From a virus, in IMG/VR virus record IMGVR_UViG_3300017917_000042, positions 1-41,254 of that record: a stretch of 41,254 nt of DNA; one strand, given 5' to 3'. Numbering within the stretch: position 1 is the first letter of the stretch; every line of letters starts with the position of its first letter. The position numbers were made by a program, and so were the translations under genes. The notes under the pieces were generated by a model. That model saw nothing but the letters and a program-made list of their open reading frames with translations. It searched no databases and was not told the origin of the DNA. Below, in pieces: positions 15,868 through 24,834 of the stretch.

Positions 15868-18860
15868 TTATGCGTATGTTGCGCCTACTGTATACCACTG
15901 AGTAGATGTAGGTGCGATGAACTGAATCGTTGTTGTACCTAATGAGAACGATGCATTAGCAGCTAGTGTATTGATTGCTGCACCGCTAGCAGGGAATACG
16001 TTCAATACGTTTGCATTAGTGTTGGTAATAGTCAAGACCATACCCGCAACTGCTGTAGGCAATACTACGCTGTTAGCACCAGATGTAACTGTAGTCACAA
16101 TATTCATGCCTCTAGTAATTGCAGTAGCAGCACCTTGCGTTGTGCCGGCTGCTGTAATACCAGTTGCAACTGAACGTATTTGATATCCAGTTGTGATTAA
16201 GTTAGCACCGGTTATATTACCGCTAGAAGTCAAACTTGTCAGTGTACCAACACTAGTAATATTTGGTTGTGCCGCAGTTGTAACAGTACCTGCTGTAGTT
16301 GCTGTTGTAGCACTTGATACCGTACCAGAAACGTTTGCACCTGCTACACTGTTTGCTGTTGTTGCAAATGAGACTGCACCACTTACGTTGGCACCAGCTA
16401 CACTGTTTGCTGTTGTTGCAAATGAGACTGCACCAGTTACATTAGCCCCGGCTAATGAGCTTAAACCACTACCATTACCGGTGAATACACCTGTATTAGC
16501 AGTAAATGCCACAGCAGTTACAGTTCCATTAACACCTAAACTTGTCAGTGTACCAACGCTAGTAATATTTGGTTGTGCATTTGTTGTTACAGTGCCGGCT
16601 GTAGTTGCACTTGTAGCAGCACCACTTAATGCACCCACGAATGTTGTTGCAGTGATAGATGCATTGCCTAAGTTAGCACTAATGCTTGTGTTGAATACTG
16701 CTTGTGAATTACCATTAGCACTGGATGTTGTGAAAGTTGGATATACTGATGTTGAAGTTGAGGTATTCTGTAATAGTGCAGATGCATTGGTTGCACTAGT
16801 TGCACTAGAAACTGCACCGGATACATTTGCACCTGGAATAGAAGTTAATCCATTAGCATTACCAGTGAACACCCCTGTATTAGCAGTGATATTCACCCCG
16901 GTGATTGTTCCATTTACTCCCAAACTTGTCAATGTACCAACACTTGTGATATTAGGTTGTGCGTTTGTATATACAGTACCTGCAACTAGTGCGTTAGCTA
17001 CTTGACCACTAACATTAGCTCCTGCTACTGCGTTTGCTGTTGCGGCAAATGATACTTGTCCAGTTACGTTCGCACCTACGATAGCACTTAATCCACTACC
17101 ATTACCAGAGAATATGTTAGTTACTGTAACATTACCGGCGTTAATATTACCGCCGCCACTGACGATTAGACCAGCAGACCCTACAGTTAAGCTTGTCAAT
17201 GTGCCAACACTTGTGATATTAGGTTGTGATGCTGTAGCTATAGTTCCCACAATATTAGTAGCACCAATGTTGCCTACGTTAGCGTTACCAGACACATTTA
17301 ATGTACCTGTAATTGATAATTGAGGATCATCAAACTTAATATTTCCCGATGCGATAATGTTGTTTGAACCACTACTCAATAATACGGTGTTTGCTGCGCC
17401 AGGAATAGACTGTGTTACTACACTCTGATAAGTCAAATTATTAGAAGAATCGTTATATAGATACCCCGATCCACCCAATATCTTAACGTTAGCAACTACG
17501 CCCAAGTTAGCGACACCGCCACTTACAGTCAATGATGTTAATGTACCTAAACTAGTGATGTTTGGCTGCGCTGCTACTAAAACTGTATTTGCAGTGTTTG
17601 CTCTTCCGTAGAAGTTACCGATGAAATAATTAGCAGTAGCTGCATTGCCCAAGTTAGCATTACTTGTTTGTAAATTCCCCGACAATGTTAATACATTTGT
17701 CGTTTTATCAAATGTGTAATTTGCACTAGCACCTAATGATCCGCCATCGTTAAATTGAACTTGAGTATTAGACCCACCCGCTGCCGCAGTATCAACGCCC
17801 CATGATAAATTGCCGGCGCCGTCTGTTTTGATTGTATAACCAGATGCTCCGCCAGTGATGCGAATATTAGATAAATTACCAAGCGTTACATTGCTAGCAC
17901 CCGATGTATTAACTGTGCCGGTTACTGTAAGACCAGTTAATGTACCAACACTAGTAATATTTGGTTGTGCGTTTGTTGTTACTGTACCTGCTGTAGTTGC
18001 AGTAGTGGCTGTATTTGCAGAACCTGTGATATTACCAGTGATAGTTGCTGTAACAGTTAGCCCGGTCAACGTGCCCACGCTAGTAATATTTGGTTGAGCA
18101 GCAGTTGTTACAGTACCTGCAGTCGTAGCTGCTCCAGTTAATGAACCAACGAATGTTGTCGCAGTAATTGCATTGGTAGCTAAGTTCATAGACATACCAG
18201 AACTTACATATTCTGCGATATTACCTGATGTTGCGTTAGCACCTATGATATATGCAGTACCAGTTCCCGGAGCAGTTACATTGATAAAATCGCTTACGTT
18301 AGCGTATGCAACGTTCAAGTTACTTACACGGGTAGTACTAGTAACCGTTAAGGGTGCTGTTCCAGTAGCAACGTTAGAAACTAGTGTTGATGCTGTGACT
18401 GCACCACTAACACCCAAACTTGTTAATGTTCCTACGCTAGTAATATTTGGTTGAGCAGCAGTTGTTACTGTGCCTGCAGTTGTAGCAGACCCGGCACTAG
18501 TTGCATATGTTGCATTAGCCACTGTACCAGTTACGTTTGCACCAGCAATTGCACTTAGTCCACTACCATTACCAGTAAATACACCTGTGTTAGCAGTGAA
18601 CGCTACAGCAGTTACTGTACCACTAACACCTAAACTTGTTAGTGTACCAACACTTGTAATGTTGGGTTGAGCGGCTGTTGTCAATGTACCAGTTAGCAAG
18701 TTACCTCTTACTGTGCCTGAGTTTGCAAATACATTACTTGCAATTAAATTGTTACCGGCAGTGATATTTCCTGTAGTGCTAAGAGATGTTAGTGTACCAA
18801 CACTTGTAATGTTGGGTTGTGCGGCTGTGTAAACTGTTCCTGCCACTAATGCATTAGCTA
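15868..18860 (-). repeat. ten-copy AQPNITSVGTLTSL coding repeat
   Basis: Within the giant fibre gene the 14-residue core recurs ten times at irregular spacing of about 30-180 residues. At DNA level the plus-strand signature GTACCAACACTAGTAATATT and close variants recurs (for example 16246-16265 and 17943-17962). The DNA copies are similar enough for homologous recombination. Confidence 0.8.
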
Positions 18861-19488
18861 CTTGACCACTAACGTTTGCACCTGACAAACTAGACAAGTT
18901 TGCACCATTCCCGGATACATTAGTAAATGCGCCCGAAGTAGCACTTATATTTCCCGCAGTTACGTTTCCGGTTACAGATACATTTCCGGTTAAACTTAAA
19001 TTAGCGGCAGAAAGATTTCCTGCAGTAATAGTACCTGAAGTGTTTAGATTACCACCGGTGATATTACCAGTTGCAACTACTTGCCCTGCAGTAACAATAT
19101 TTCCACCTGTTATGTTCCCGTTAGCTGTAGCATATCCGGACAAGTTAATATTTGATACGTTTGAGATGTTAGCAGGTAAGTCAACCCATAATGTTTGTGA
19201 GGATGCGGTAATACTAGTATCTTGAGCACCATTGCTATCACGACCGATACTTAGTGTGCTTGTGTGAACTTGAACGCAAGCAATGTTAGCAGTAACAATA
19301 ACGTTACCTGTGGGGGAACTGACGGTTATACCAGCGCCTGGAGTTCTGTTGACTGATGAAACAGATGCTGCGACTGCACCTGCATATACCTCAGTAAAGT
19401 TTTCTTGTACCTTTTGAAACGCAGTTCGTATCGCATCAGCTTGCGGATCATCAGGGAATGTGCCAAAATCTATATTTCTTTGAGCCAT
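15868..19488 (-). CDS. giant repeat-rich tail-fibre protein
   Basis: 1206 residues. The N-terminus FGTFPDDPQADAIRTAFQK followed by VQENFTEVY is a type of opening seen in phage fibre proteins and probably docks to the virion. The body carries ten copies of the core AQPNITSVGTLTSL (one with SQ, one with SLGT, two with TGL), each followed by a short Val/Gly/Thr segment and separated by Ala/Asn/Gly-rich spacers such as NTGVFTGNGSGL. This suggests a long fibrous beta repeat. The C-terminal 120 residues are non-repetitive and end in STQWYTVGATYA, a likely tip. The repeats invite recombination and length change. AAGGTGA and a TAAATA box precede the ATG. Confidence 0.8.
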   Translation of the reverse strand: MAQRNIDFGTFPDDPQADAIRTAFQKVQENFTEVYAGAVAASVSSVNRTPGAGITVSSPTGNVIVTANIACVQVHTSTLSIGRDSNGAQDTSITASSQTLWVDLPANISNVSNINLSGYATANGNITGGNIVTAGQVVATGNITGGNLNTSGTITAGNLSAANLSLTGNVSVTGNVTAGNISATSGAFTNVSGNGANLSSLSGANVSGQVANALVAGTVYTAAQPNITSVGTLTSLSTTGNITAGNNLIASNVFANSGTVRGNLLTGTLTTAAQPNITSVGTLTSLGVSGTVTAVAFTANTGVFTGNGSGLSAIAGANVTGTVANATYATSAGSATTAGTVTTAAQPNITSVGTLTSLGVSGAVTASTLVSNVATGTAPLTVTSTTRVSNLNVAYANVSDFINVTAPGTGTAYIIGANATSGNIAEYVSSGMSMNLATNAITATTFVGSLTGAATTAGTVTTAAQPNITSVGTLTGLTVTATITGNITGSANTATTATTAGTVTTNAQPNITSVGTLTGLTVTGTVNTSGASNVTLGNLSNIRITGGASGYTIKTDGAGNLSWGVDTAAAGGSNTQVQFNDGGSLGASANYTFDKTTNVLTLSGNLQTSNANLGNAATANYFIGNFYGRANTANTVLVAAQPNITSLGTLTSLTVSGGVANLGVVANVKILGGSGYLYNDSSNNLTYQSVVTQSIPGAANTVLLSSGSNNIIASGNIKFDDPQLSITGTLNVSGNANVGNIGATNIVGTIATASQPNITSVGTLTSLTVGSAGLIVSGGGNINAGNVTVTNIFSGNGSGLSAIVGANVTGQVSFAATANAVAGANVSGQVANALVAGTVYTNAQPNITSVGTLTSLGVNGTITGVNITANTGVFTGNANGLTSIPGANVSGAVSSATSATNASALLQNTSTSTSVYPTFTTSSANGNSQAVFNTSISANLGNASITATTFVGALSGAATSATTAGTVTTNAQPNITSVGTLTSLGVNGTVTAVAFTANTGVFTGNGSGLSSLAGANVTGAVSFATTANSVAGANVSGAVSFATTANSVAGANVSGTVSSATTATTAGTVTTAAQPNITSVGTLTSLTSSGNITGANLITTGYQIRSVATGITAAGTTQGAATAITRGMNIVTTVTSGANSVVLPTAVAGMVLTITNTNANVLNVFPASGAAINTLAANASFSLGTTTIQFIAPTSTQWYTVGATYA

Positions 19489-19508
19489 GACTATATCACC
19501 TTATGAAG

Positions 19509-19514
19509 TATTTA
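19509..19514 (-). promoter_or_regulatory. late-type box CGATAAATAC
   Basis: TAAATA, 20 nt before the ATG at 19488, with AAGGTGA between. A 7-bp inverted repeat ATCGTTT/AAACGAT (19514-19533) ends on the upstream edge of the box. Confidence 0.55.
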
Positions 19515-19538
19515 TCGTTTTTAGATAAACGATGACCC

Positions 19539-19569
19539 AAAAAAATACCCGACTCTAATGCCGGGTATT
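19539..19569 (-). terminator. rho-independent terminator after 19588-21657
   Basis: On the minus strand AATACCCG / CGGGTATT form an 8-bp stem with a 10-nt loop, followed by a run of seven Ts (plus-strand As at 19539-19545). It separates the acidic-protein transcript from the fibre promoter. Confidence 0.85.
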
Positions 19570-19587
19570 GTGAGTGTGATTATACTA

Positions 19588-21657
19588 TCACTTAATGCCT
19601 GCTAATGCTTTCCAGTCGCTAACAGTGTCAACTGACTCATGTGCCACTTGACGTCCTAGTTGACTTGCGACAACAGGAACTGTAGTTTGACCAGTTGATT
19701 TCTCTTTGTTTAGGCCACCGGAAATAACTTTAGTCATAAAGTCAATGTCAGTTTTGAAAGATTCTTCGTCAAAATCTTTTGCTTTTTCACCTGCATCGTT
19801 TGCCCACTCAGTGACTTGTTCTTCGTCTTGAGCAGCATCAACTGTAGCTAAAGCTTGATCTTCCGCTGCTTCTGCATTTTCGTCAGCAGCAGTTTCAGCT
19901 TCATCAGAATCAGGTGCATTGTCTTCAGATACTTCAAATTCTTGTTGGTCTTCAGATTCTACTTCATCAACCATTTCTTTATTGTCGTCACATTCGCAAC
20001 CAGATTCCATCATTCCGCATTCGTTGCAAGTTGCTTCGTCAGTTTCTTCATGGTCGTGGCCGTCGTGGTCATGTGAACCTTCTTCATCTTCGTAATCAGA
20101 ACCGCCTTCTTCTTTTCCAATAGCTACTACGTTAGGTTGTCCTGCGCCGCCGGTAACTTTTCTGATTAGTTCCATCATACCGTCGTGATCGTCAACTACA
20201 CCGATATCTTCAGAACCTTCAGCTCCGCTGTCAGCGGGCTGTAGAGACATTGCAGAAGATTGACCTTGCGGAGCATTGTCATCACCACCAAATAATCCTA
20301 AACCAGCTTGTTTGATAACTTGTAATAACTGATCTGCTTCACCGTCTTGTGCAGTTACTGAAACTGAATCAGGAGCACCTTGTTGACCTTTAGAGATAGA
20401 AACAGTCATACCTTCTTGTATTTCTGCGTACTCATTCAATAGGTTATTTAATTCATTATCCCATGATTCAAACATGCTACCGGTTTCTTCAAGTGAAGAA
20501 TGATCGGTGAAAGTCTTACCACCAACGCTGAACTTACCACCTTGAGGTGTCTTTGCTAATGCAGCAGTGAATGCATTACCTTCATCTACTGCAGGTTCTG
20601 CAGCGGATGCCATGCCTGGAACTGTAGCAGGAATGTCTGCTTCTAATACGCCACCTGACATACCATAGCATTCATCCAAACCTTCTTTGAAGCCTTCGTG
20701 ATACATGCGTGCTTCTTCCATGTCTTCATAATGCTTGCCATTATATGAATGACCTTTTAGACCGTGTGCTTTGCCTTCTAGACGAGCAGCTTGAAGTCTG
20801 TGGTCCATACCTTCTTTAACGTTTTTCTTCTTGTCAGCGGCAGCTTTCTTCATTGATTCTTTCTTGTTACCGTCTTTGTCTAAGTCAATATAATCAGGCT
20901 TTGCACCTTCTAAAACACCTTGACTACGACCTGCGCCTAACCCAGCACCTTGGTCACCGTCATGCACTGGCAAATCTGCTTCTTTTAATCCACGTAGTTT
21001 AGCAAGAATTGCACCTGCAACTTTTTTACCTTTTTCAGCAGAACCATACTTCTCGCCGGCGCTCTTAGCAATCTTAGCAAATTGCTTACCTGGCTTACCA
21101 ATATCTTTGCCTGCACGTGCTGCTTTAGCACTGTAGTCGCCATCTTCGGCCATTTCTTGGCCCAGTTTATCACCGGCTAAACTCATTTCACCCTTACCGA
21201 TAGATTGCTTAATCTGTGCAGCTAATTGAGGGTTACTTACTGTACCTAGAGTCTTGTTACCTTGCTTGATAACTTGAGTTTGAGTTTGGCTTGCAGGTTT
21301 GATTTCAATCTGTTCTGCTTCAGCTAACATATTTTGGTCAACTGTCTCAATCCAATCTTTTAAGCTATGCTTAGTAGTTTTGTTTTTGTCCCAAGGCTTT
21401 AACTTAACATCTTTGCCGGTAGCACCGAAAGCACTGAAGTCATACTTCTTTACTTCTCCGGTTTCATCAGCGTCTTTCTTAGGACGACCGCGTCCACGCT
21501 TAGGGGCATCAGCTTTTACCTTTTTGCCCTCATCATCTTCATCGTCTTTACGACCATATCCACCTGGCTCAGCAGTATGCTTTACTTTGCCGGCTTCACT
21601 TCTGTCTGTAGCTTCGCTCAACTGGTCTAGTGAACTTAATAAACTTTTGAAATCCAT
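19588..21657 (-). CDS. acidic AT-hook protein, possible prohead core or internal head protein
   Basis: 689 residues of low-complexity, highly charged sequence. An AT-hook, KRGRGRPKK, lies at 53-61 and would bind AT-rich DNA in the minor groove. The middle part has a Lys-rich basic segment and a His/Glu-rich segment (GKHYEDMEEARMYHEGFKEG). The C-terminal third is extremely acidic and contains a Cys cluster (CNECGMMESGCEC, about 544-556) next to a His/Asp-rich stretch, a possible metal site. Such a charge pattern fits a scaffold, core or internal head protein, but that is inference. AAAGGAA and a TAAATA box 18 nt upstream precede the ATG. Confidence 0.7.
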   Translation of the reverse strand: MDFKSLLSSLDQLSEATDRSEAGKVKHTAEPGGYGRKDDEDDEGKKVKADAPKRGRGRPKKDADETGEVKKYDFSAFGATGKDVKLKPWDKNKTTKHSLKDWIETVDQNMLAEAEQIEIKPASQTQTQVIKQGNKTLGTVSNPQLAAQIKQSIGKGEMSLAGDKLGQEMAEDGDYSAKAARAGKDIGKPGKQFAKIAKSAGEKYGSAEKGKKVAGAILAKLRGLKEADLPVHDGDQGAGLGAGRSQGVLEGAKPDYIDLDKDGNKKESMKKAAADKKKNVKEGMDHRLQAARLEGKAHGLKGHSYNGKHYEDMEEARMYHEGFKEGLDECYGMSGGVLEADIPATVPGMASAAEPAVDEGNAFTAALAKTPQGGKFSVGGKTFTDHSSLEETGSMFESWDNELNNLLNEYAEIQEGMTVSISKGQQGAPDSVSVTAQDGEADQLLQVIKQAGLGLFGGDDNAPQGQSSAMSLQPADSGAEGSEDIGVVDDHDGMMELIRKVTGGAGQPNVVAIGKEEGGSDYEDEEGSHDHDGHDHEETDEATCNECGMMESGCECDDNKEMVDEVESEDQQEFEVSEDNAPDSDEAETAADENAEAAEDQALATVDAAQDEEQVTEWANDAGEKAKDFDEESFKTDIDFMTKVISGGLNKEKSTGQTTVPVVASQLGRQVAHESVDTVSDWKALAGIK

Positions 21658-21674
21658 TTTAATATTCCTTTGAA

Positions 21675-22295
21675 TTATTTACTTGCGCCAGTTGCTGGCT
21701 TTGCTGGTCGTGTGATTTTGCTCATAGGACTTGTGTTTCCTTTAGCGTCATTCAAGTACGGCTTGAATGGATCGAACGAATCCTTTGTCTTTTCACCTGC
21801 ATAAGGGATATCAATCTGAGATCCTTTTGCTTGTGCTTCTATGCTAGGTAGATATGATTGGCCATATGCCTTATTTGCTTCTTTAGCACCTGGTTGTTCT
21901 TCCATTTCTTCGTGTGTTAGAACAGGTGAATGTTGCATCTCGTTAGCATAACCTTCAGCTTCACTGTTAATGCTGTCATTGAAATCACTAGTGATGACAC
22001 GAACCATATTAACATTATAGCCTAATAATTGTGCGATTTGCTGAATCATTGGCTCAGTAGCTGGGTATCTAAAGTCAGCCTTAATAATAGTTATAGACTG
22101 ATTTGATAGATCGGGGAATCCATAAGGATCTTTTTGTATAGGTGTAGTTACCGGGTTACTAATTTTGATAGGATCAAACTTGTTTAGATTGTATTTGAAC
22201 ATATCTAAGAAGTTCTTATCCACTTCACCGGCAATCTTGATAGTGTAATTGTATGTCTTTACACTCTCAGTTATGTAATGTTTAAGGCTTTTCAT
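21675..22295 (-). CDS. conserved virion-region protein, unknown
   Basis: 206 residues. The N-terminal half is a compact alpha/beta unit: KTYNYTIKIAGEVDKNFL, then TPIQKDPYGFPDLSNQSI, then YPATEPMIQQIAQLLGY. It resembles a conserved protein I associate with the structural block of aquatic T4-like phages. The C-terminal 80 residues are Pro/Ala/Lys-rich and probably disordered. AGGAATA precedes the ATG. It lies between the small terminase and the AT-hook protein, suggesting a head-related role, which is inference from position. Confidence 0.7.
   Translation of the reverse strand: MKSLKHYITESVKTYNYTIKIAGEVDKNFLDMFKYNLNKFDPIKISNPVTTPIQKDPYGFPDLSNQSITIIKADFRYPATEPMIQQIAQLLGYNVNMVRVITSDFNDSINSEAEGYANEMQHSPVLTHEEMEEQPGAKEANKAYGQSYLPSIEAQAKGSQIDIPYAGEKTKDSFDPFKPYLNDAKGNTSPMSKITRPAKPATGASK
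21676..21681 (-). promoter_or_regulatory. late-type box AGTAAATAA
   Basis: TAAATA, 18 nt before the ATG at 21657, with AAAGGAA between. It overlaps the TAA stop of 21675-22295. Confidence 0.45.
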
Positions 22296-22314
22296 TTCTT
22301 ATTCCTGTATTCTG

Positions 22315-22320
22315 TATTTA
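22315..22320 (-). promoter_or_regulatory. late-type box TGATAAATAC
   Basis: TAAATA directly follows the TGA stop of 22321-22803 and lies 19 nt before the ATG at 22295, with AGGAATA between. Confidence 0.55.
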
Positions 22321-22803
22321 TCATTTCTCATCCATTTTGGGATTCAACATCCTTAATAGTTCGTTACGATCTAATGCTTTACCCTCGCCTAAGGGGGTAG
22401 CCTCAACTTCTTCGTGCTTTTCTGCGGTTTTTTGATCTAGATGTGCTTTCTTTAACTGTAAATCAAGCATTTTTAGCTTTTTATTAATCTTTGCTGTCTT
22501 TGCAGAGATAGCATGTCCTAACATAGTTCCGGCAACATTGAATATTTCGCTAGAAAATCTACTATCAACTTGCATACCCAAGTCCATCAAGTCTTTATAA
22601 CTTGATGTTGCCATGTTTGCAATCTCGTCCATTTCAGCATCGGCTGTGTCAAGACCACGCACTTGAGGCAATGCATTCTCTATTTTTTCTAAGTTACTAA
22701 GAGCCTCAGTAGTAACCTCCTGAGCATTCTCGGGAATAGGCTTCCCCAATTCATCTATTGCATCTTGGGGAAGTTCAAAAAGTTCTTGAAGTTTTTTGGT
22801 CAT
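22321..22803 (-). CDS. 16: small terminase subunit, gp16-like
   Basis: 160 residues, almost wholly helical. The central part (MDLGMQVDSRFSSEIFNVAG, then TMLGHAISAKTAKINKKLKM) matches the helical-hairpin core of T4 gp16, which is 164 residues long and has [20 protein letters not shown] in the equivalent place. gp16 forms rings that recognise DNA and stimulate the large terminase gp17 in head filling. The gene lies directly after the gp4 gene. No Shine-Dalgarno site is present; a TAAATA box ends 4 nt before the ATG. The family call is by pattern only, so moderate. Confidence 0.6.
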   Translation of the reverse strand: MTKKLQELFELPQDAIDELGKPIPENAQEVTTEALSNLEKIENALPQVRGLDTADAEMDEIANMATSSYKDLMDLGMQVDSRFSSEIFNVAGTMLGHAISAKTAKINKKLKMLDLQLKKAHLDQKTAEKHEEVEATPLGEGKALDRNELLRMLNPKMDEK

Positions 22804-22807
22804 ACAT

Positions 22808-22813
22808 TATTTA
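22808..22813 (-). promoter_or_regulatory. late-type box CTAAATA, leaderless spacing
   Basis: TAAATA, 4 nt before the ATG at 22803 and one base after the stop of the gp4 gene. No ribosome-binding site lies between. Confidence 0.45.
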
Positions 22814-22814
22814 G

Positions 22815-23252
22815 TTACCTACTTCTACCATTGTAGAAAAGGTCATCTTCTGTAATGACTCTAAATGTAAAGCCTTGCGCTTTACAGTAACCCATAGCAG
22901 CTTGCCATTTTGCGTGATTAATAGCTACTACCATTCTATCTTTAGCACTGGCAACTTTACTTTCTATGAGACTTTGTTTTTTTGGTTTGATTTCTACTAC
23001 TTCAGCTATCTGCTTACCGTATTTGTTTTGGTACACCACAAAGAAATCGGGAATGTAGTTTGTTATTTTTCCTGTGAAAGGAAGTCTATATGGCACCACC
23101 AATGATTCACTAGCCCAATATAAAACATGATTGTTGTTGTCACAAAACGTCATAAACGTAAGTTCCCAACCACTACGATATTTAGGTCTATTTTTACCTA
23201 TATATTTCTGCGAGTTCTTGGGAACGTATGTGCCTTGTGCGAACTTTGCCAT
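22815..23252 (-). CDS. 4: head completion protein gp4, PD-(D/E)xK nuclease-like
   Basis: 145 residues aligning along most of T4 gp4 (150 residues). WVPKN in T4 corresponds to YVPKN here, YRSNWE to YRSGWELTF, WGSE to WASE, EIKPKK to VVEIKPKK, and FRILTEDGL to FRVITEDDL. The residues E (SGWE), D (YIPDFF) and E-x-K (VEIKPKK) form a PD-(D/E)xK nuclease-type active site. In T4, gp4 (gp50/65 complex) completes filled heads before tail attachment. The start overlaps nothing and has no Shine-Dalgarno sequence, being 1 nt after the previous stop, so coupling is likely. Confidence 0.88.
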   Translation of the reverse strand: MAKFAQGTYVPKNSQKYIGKNRPKYRSGWELTFMTFCDNNNHVLYWASESLVVPYRLPFTGKITNYIPDFFVVYQNKYGKQIAEVVEIKPKKQSLIESKVASAKDRMVVAINHAKWQAAMGYCKAQGFTFRVITEDDLFYNGRSR

Positions 23253-23253
23253 A

Positions 23254-23616
23254 TTACAAAACTATGTTTCTTGCAACTGGAACATTGGGTTGTGGGACAA
23301 TACTTATTCCGTACAGTGAAGTCTTGGACTTAAAGCTATTAAGATAGTAATTAATAACTTGATTCATCTGTAGTTTGTTGTTAGTTCCTTGAACTGCTCC
23401 TAACAAGTCTAGTGTAGGAATGCCAGTTTCTTGTGATATTCTGAATAATATTGCTGTAAAGTTTTCTGCAATGTTTCTTGTATCGCACACTGACAGAAAA
23501 TATCCACGCACAATGTCATATTCATTTGAATTTACTGTAAGATCAAATGCATAAAATGAATCAAAGATTCTAACTGTTTGATCCAATGATGTTCTTGTAT
23601 CTAAAATTTTTGCCAT
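23254..23616 (-). CDS. small virion-region protein between tube-like and gp4 genes, unknown
   Basis: 120 residues. The sequence is mostly helical, with DQTVRIFDSFYAFDLTVNSN at the N-terminus and TLDLLGAVQGTNNKLQMNQV in the middle, ending in a hydrophobic tail. A strong GGAGGA site precedes the ATG, which overlaps the stop of 23616-24812 (TAATG). In T4-like phages this position is often held by a small baseplate or tail-completion gene, so a structural role is likely, but I do not recognise a named family. Confidence 0.7.
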   Translation of the reverse strand: MAKILDTRTSLDQTVRIFDSFYAFDLTVNSNEYDIVRGYFLSVCDTRNIAENFTAILFRISQETGIPTLDLLGAVQGTNNKLQMNQVINYYLNSFKSKTSLYGISIVPQPNVPVARNIVL

Positions 23617-24812
23617 TATTGTCCTCCGGTACTACCTATCTGCTTACCTGCATATGGGTTGTTTCCTATAGTAGCCGGATTAGTTGCATATCCTGAAGGT
23701 GTTCCTGCAGTACCTGAATACGTAGGGGTTGAACCATAAATAGGAGTATTTACAGTCAACGATCTTCCTGCAGATGCAGCGCCTGCTACTAATACATTAC
23801 TTATGCCTTGTGTAACTTCGGCTTTAGCAATTGATTTTAGATTTGCATTTTTGAAAGTGTTGTATGTAGTACCTGCTTTTTGTATAGCACCCAAGATATT
23901 TCCATTAGCTAAGTCATTTATAGCACCACCAACACCGTCAACTAAACCGTTAGGACCTAATATAGTACTATTTGAACCTGGTCTTGCAATAGGGCTTAGT
24001 GTTCTGTCATATGAGTTTTCAAGACCAAAGCCAGTGACAATATTGCTAGGACTCTGACCATCTAATGCACCTTGATTATAAACTACCGTTTCATAATCAA
24101 TACCCATAGACATTTCCATAGTCCCGCCGCCTTCTGAGTAACTATAAGTGTCATGTGCGGCTCTTGTCAATATAGGATTGATAAGAGTGTAAGCTACGAA
24201 ATTATGTTGGTTAAATCCAAATATTGTTATGTTCTTAAAGAACGGTAACTTAGCAGAGTTAGGACCTGACGGAGTGCTAGTCTCACCTATGTAACCCCAA
24301 TTATCATCACCTGTGATTGAAGGTGAATATTGATTTCGTGTGTTGTAATTAGCAGCAGTTGCTCCTGCTTGAGGTTGACCACCTCTAGACCCTGCAAATA
24401 CTACTTTTGGTTTCGTTGCGTCTGCGTAGTAATACGTGAAATACGCTTGCCATAGATTTCTAATAAGATTTCCATTGTCATCATGGAATGTAATATCTAT
24501 AGGGTCATATTTTACTTTTGTCTGTATAATACGTTTACGATTGTACTGATTCAATTCAGTAGTAGAAAAATTAAAAGACGGTAGTTTAACTGTTTTCACA
24601 GCTAAACCAAAGTTTGCACCTGTTTCTACATTATACGGGTACGCCTCACGGTTGATATCAAAATATACGTGAAAAAGAAACTTAAACTTTGGTGCATATG
24701 CATATGCATTGGGTTTAAATATTTTTGCAGCATGTTGCTGGTCACGTAGGTAATCGCTGCCGAAGAAAGCTCCGGCAGCGTCTGATAGTATATTCTGAAA
24801 TAATCCAGCCAT
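23616..24812 (-). CDS. tube-fold baseplate protein (gp54/gp48-like)
   Basis: 398 residues. The region of about 40-230 follows the tail-tube fold: FKFLFHVYFDINREAYPY, VKTVKLPSFNFSTTELNQYN, VKYDPIDITFHDDNGNLIR and later GTMEMSMGIDYETVVYNQ. The same layout, a core beta strand, the SxPxxxF-type motif, then P(I/M)xxxFxDD, appears in the tail tube protein next door (24835-25473). In T4 the tube-fold proteins gp48 and gp54 cap the baseplate and start tube assembly. The extra Gly/Ser/Pro-rich 170 residues at the C-terminus may be flexible. Which of the two T4 proteins it replaces cannot be told. Confidence 0.7.
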   Translation of the reverse strand: MAGLFQNILSDAAGAFFGSDYLRDQQHAAKIFKPNAYAYAPKFKFLFHVYFDINREAYPYNVETGANFGLAVKTVKLPSFNFSTTELNQYNRKRIIQTKVKYDPIDITFHDDNGNLIRNLWQAYFTYYYADATKPKVVFAGSRGGQPQAGATAANYNTRNQYSPSITGDDNWGYIGETSTPSGPNSAKLPFFKNITIFGFNQHNFVAYTLINPILTRAAHDTYSYSEGGGTMEMSMGIDYETVVYNQGALDGQSPSNIVTGFGLENSYDRTLSPIARPGSNSTILGPNGLVDGVGGAINDLANGNILGAIQKAGTTYNTFKNANLKSIAKAEVTQGISNVLVAGAASAGRSLTVNTPIYGSTPTYSGTAGTPSGYATNPATIGNNPYAGKQIGSTGGQ

Positions 24813-24834
24813 ATATTACTAGATTTAAAATCTA

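Noticed and set aside
16193-17005. Long open frame on the plus strand opposite the giant fibre gene (and similar ones at 17855-18670)
   Set aside because: It mirrors the Thr/Ala/Asn/Val codons of the repeat-rich minus-strand gene, lacks a ribosome-binding site and reads as low-complexity Pro/Val/Ala; it is a shadow of the repeats.
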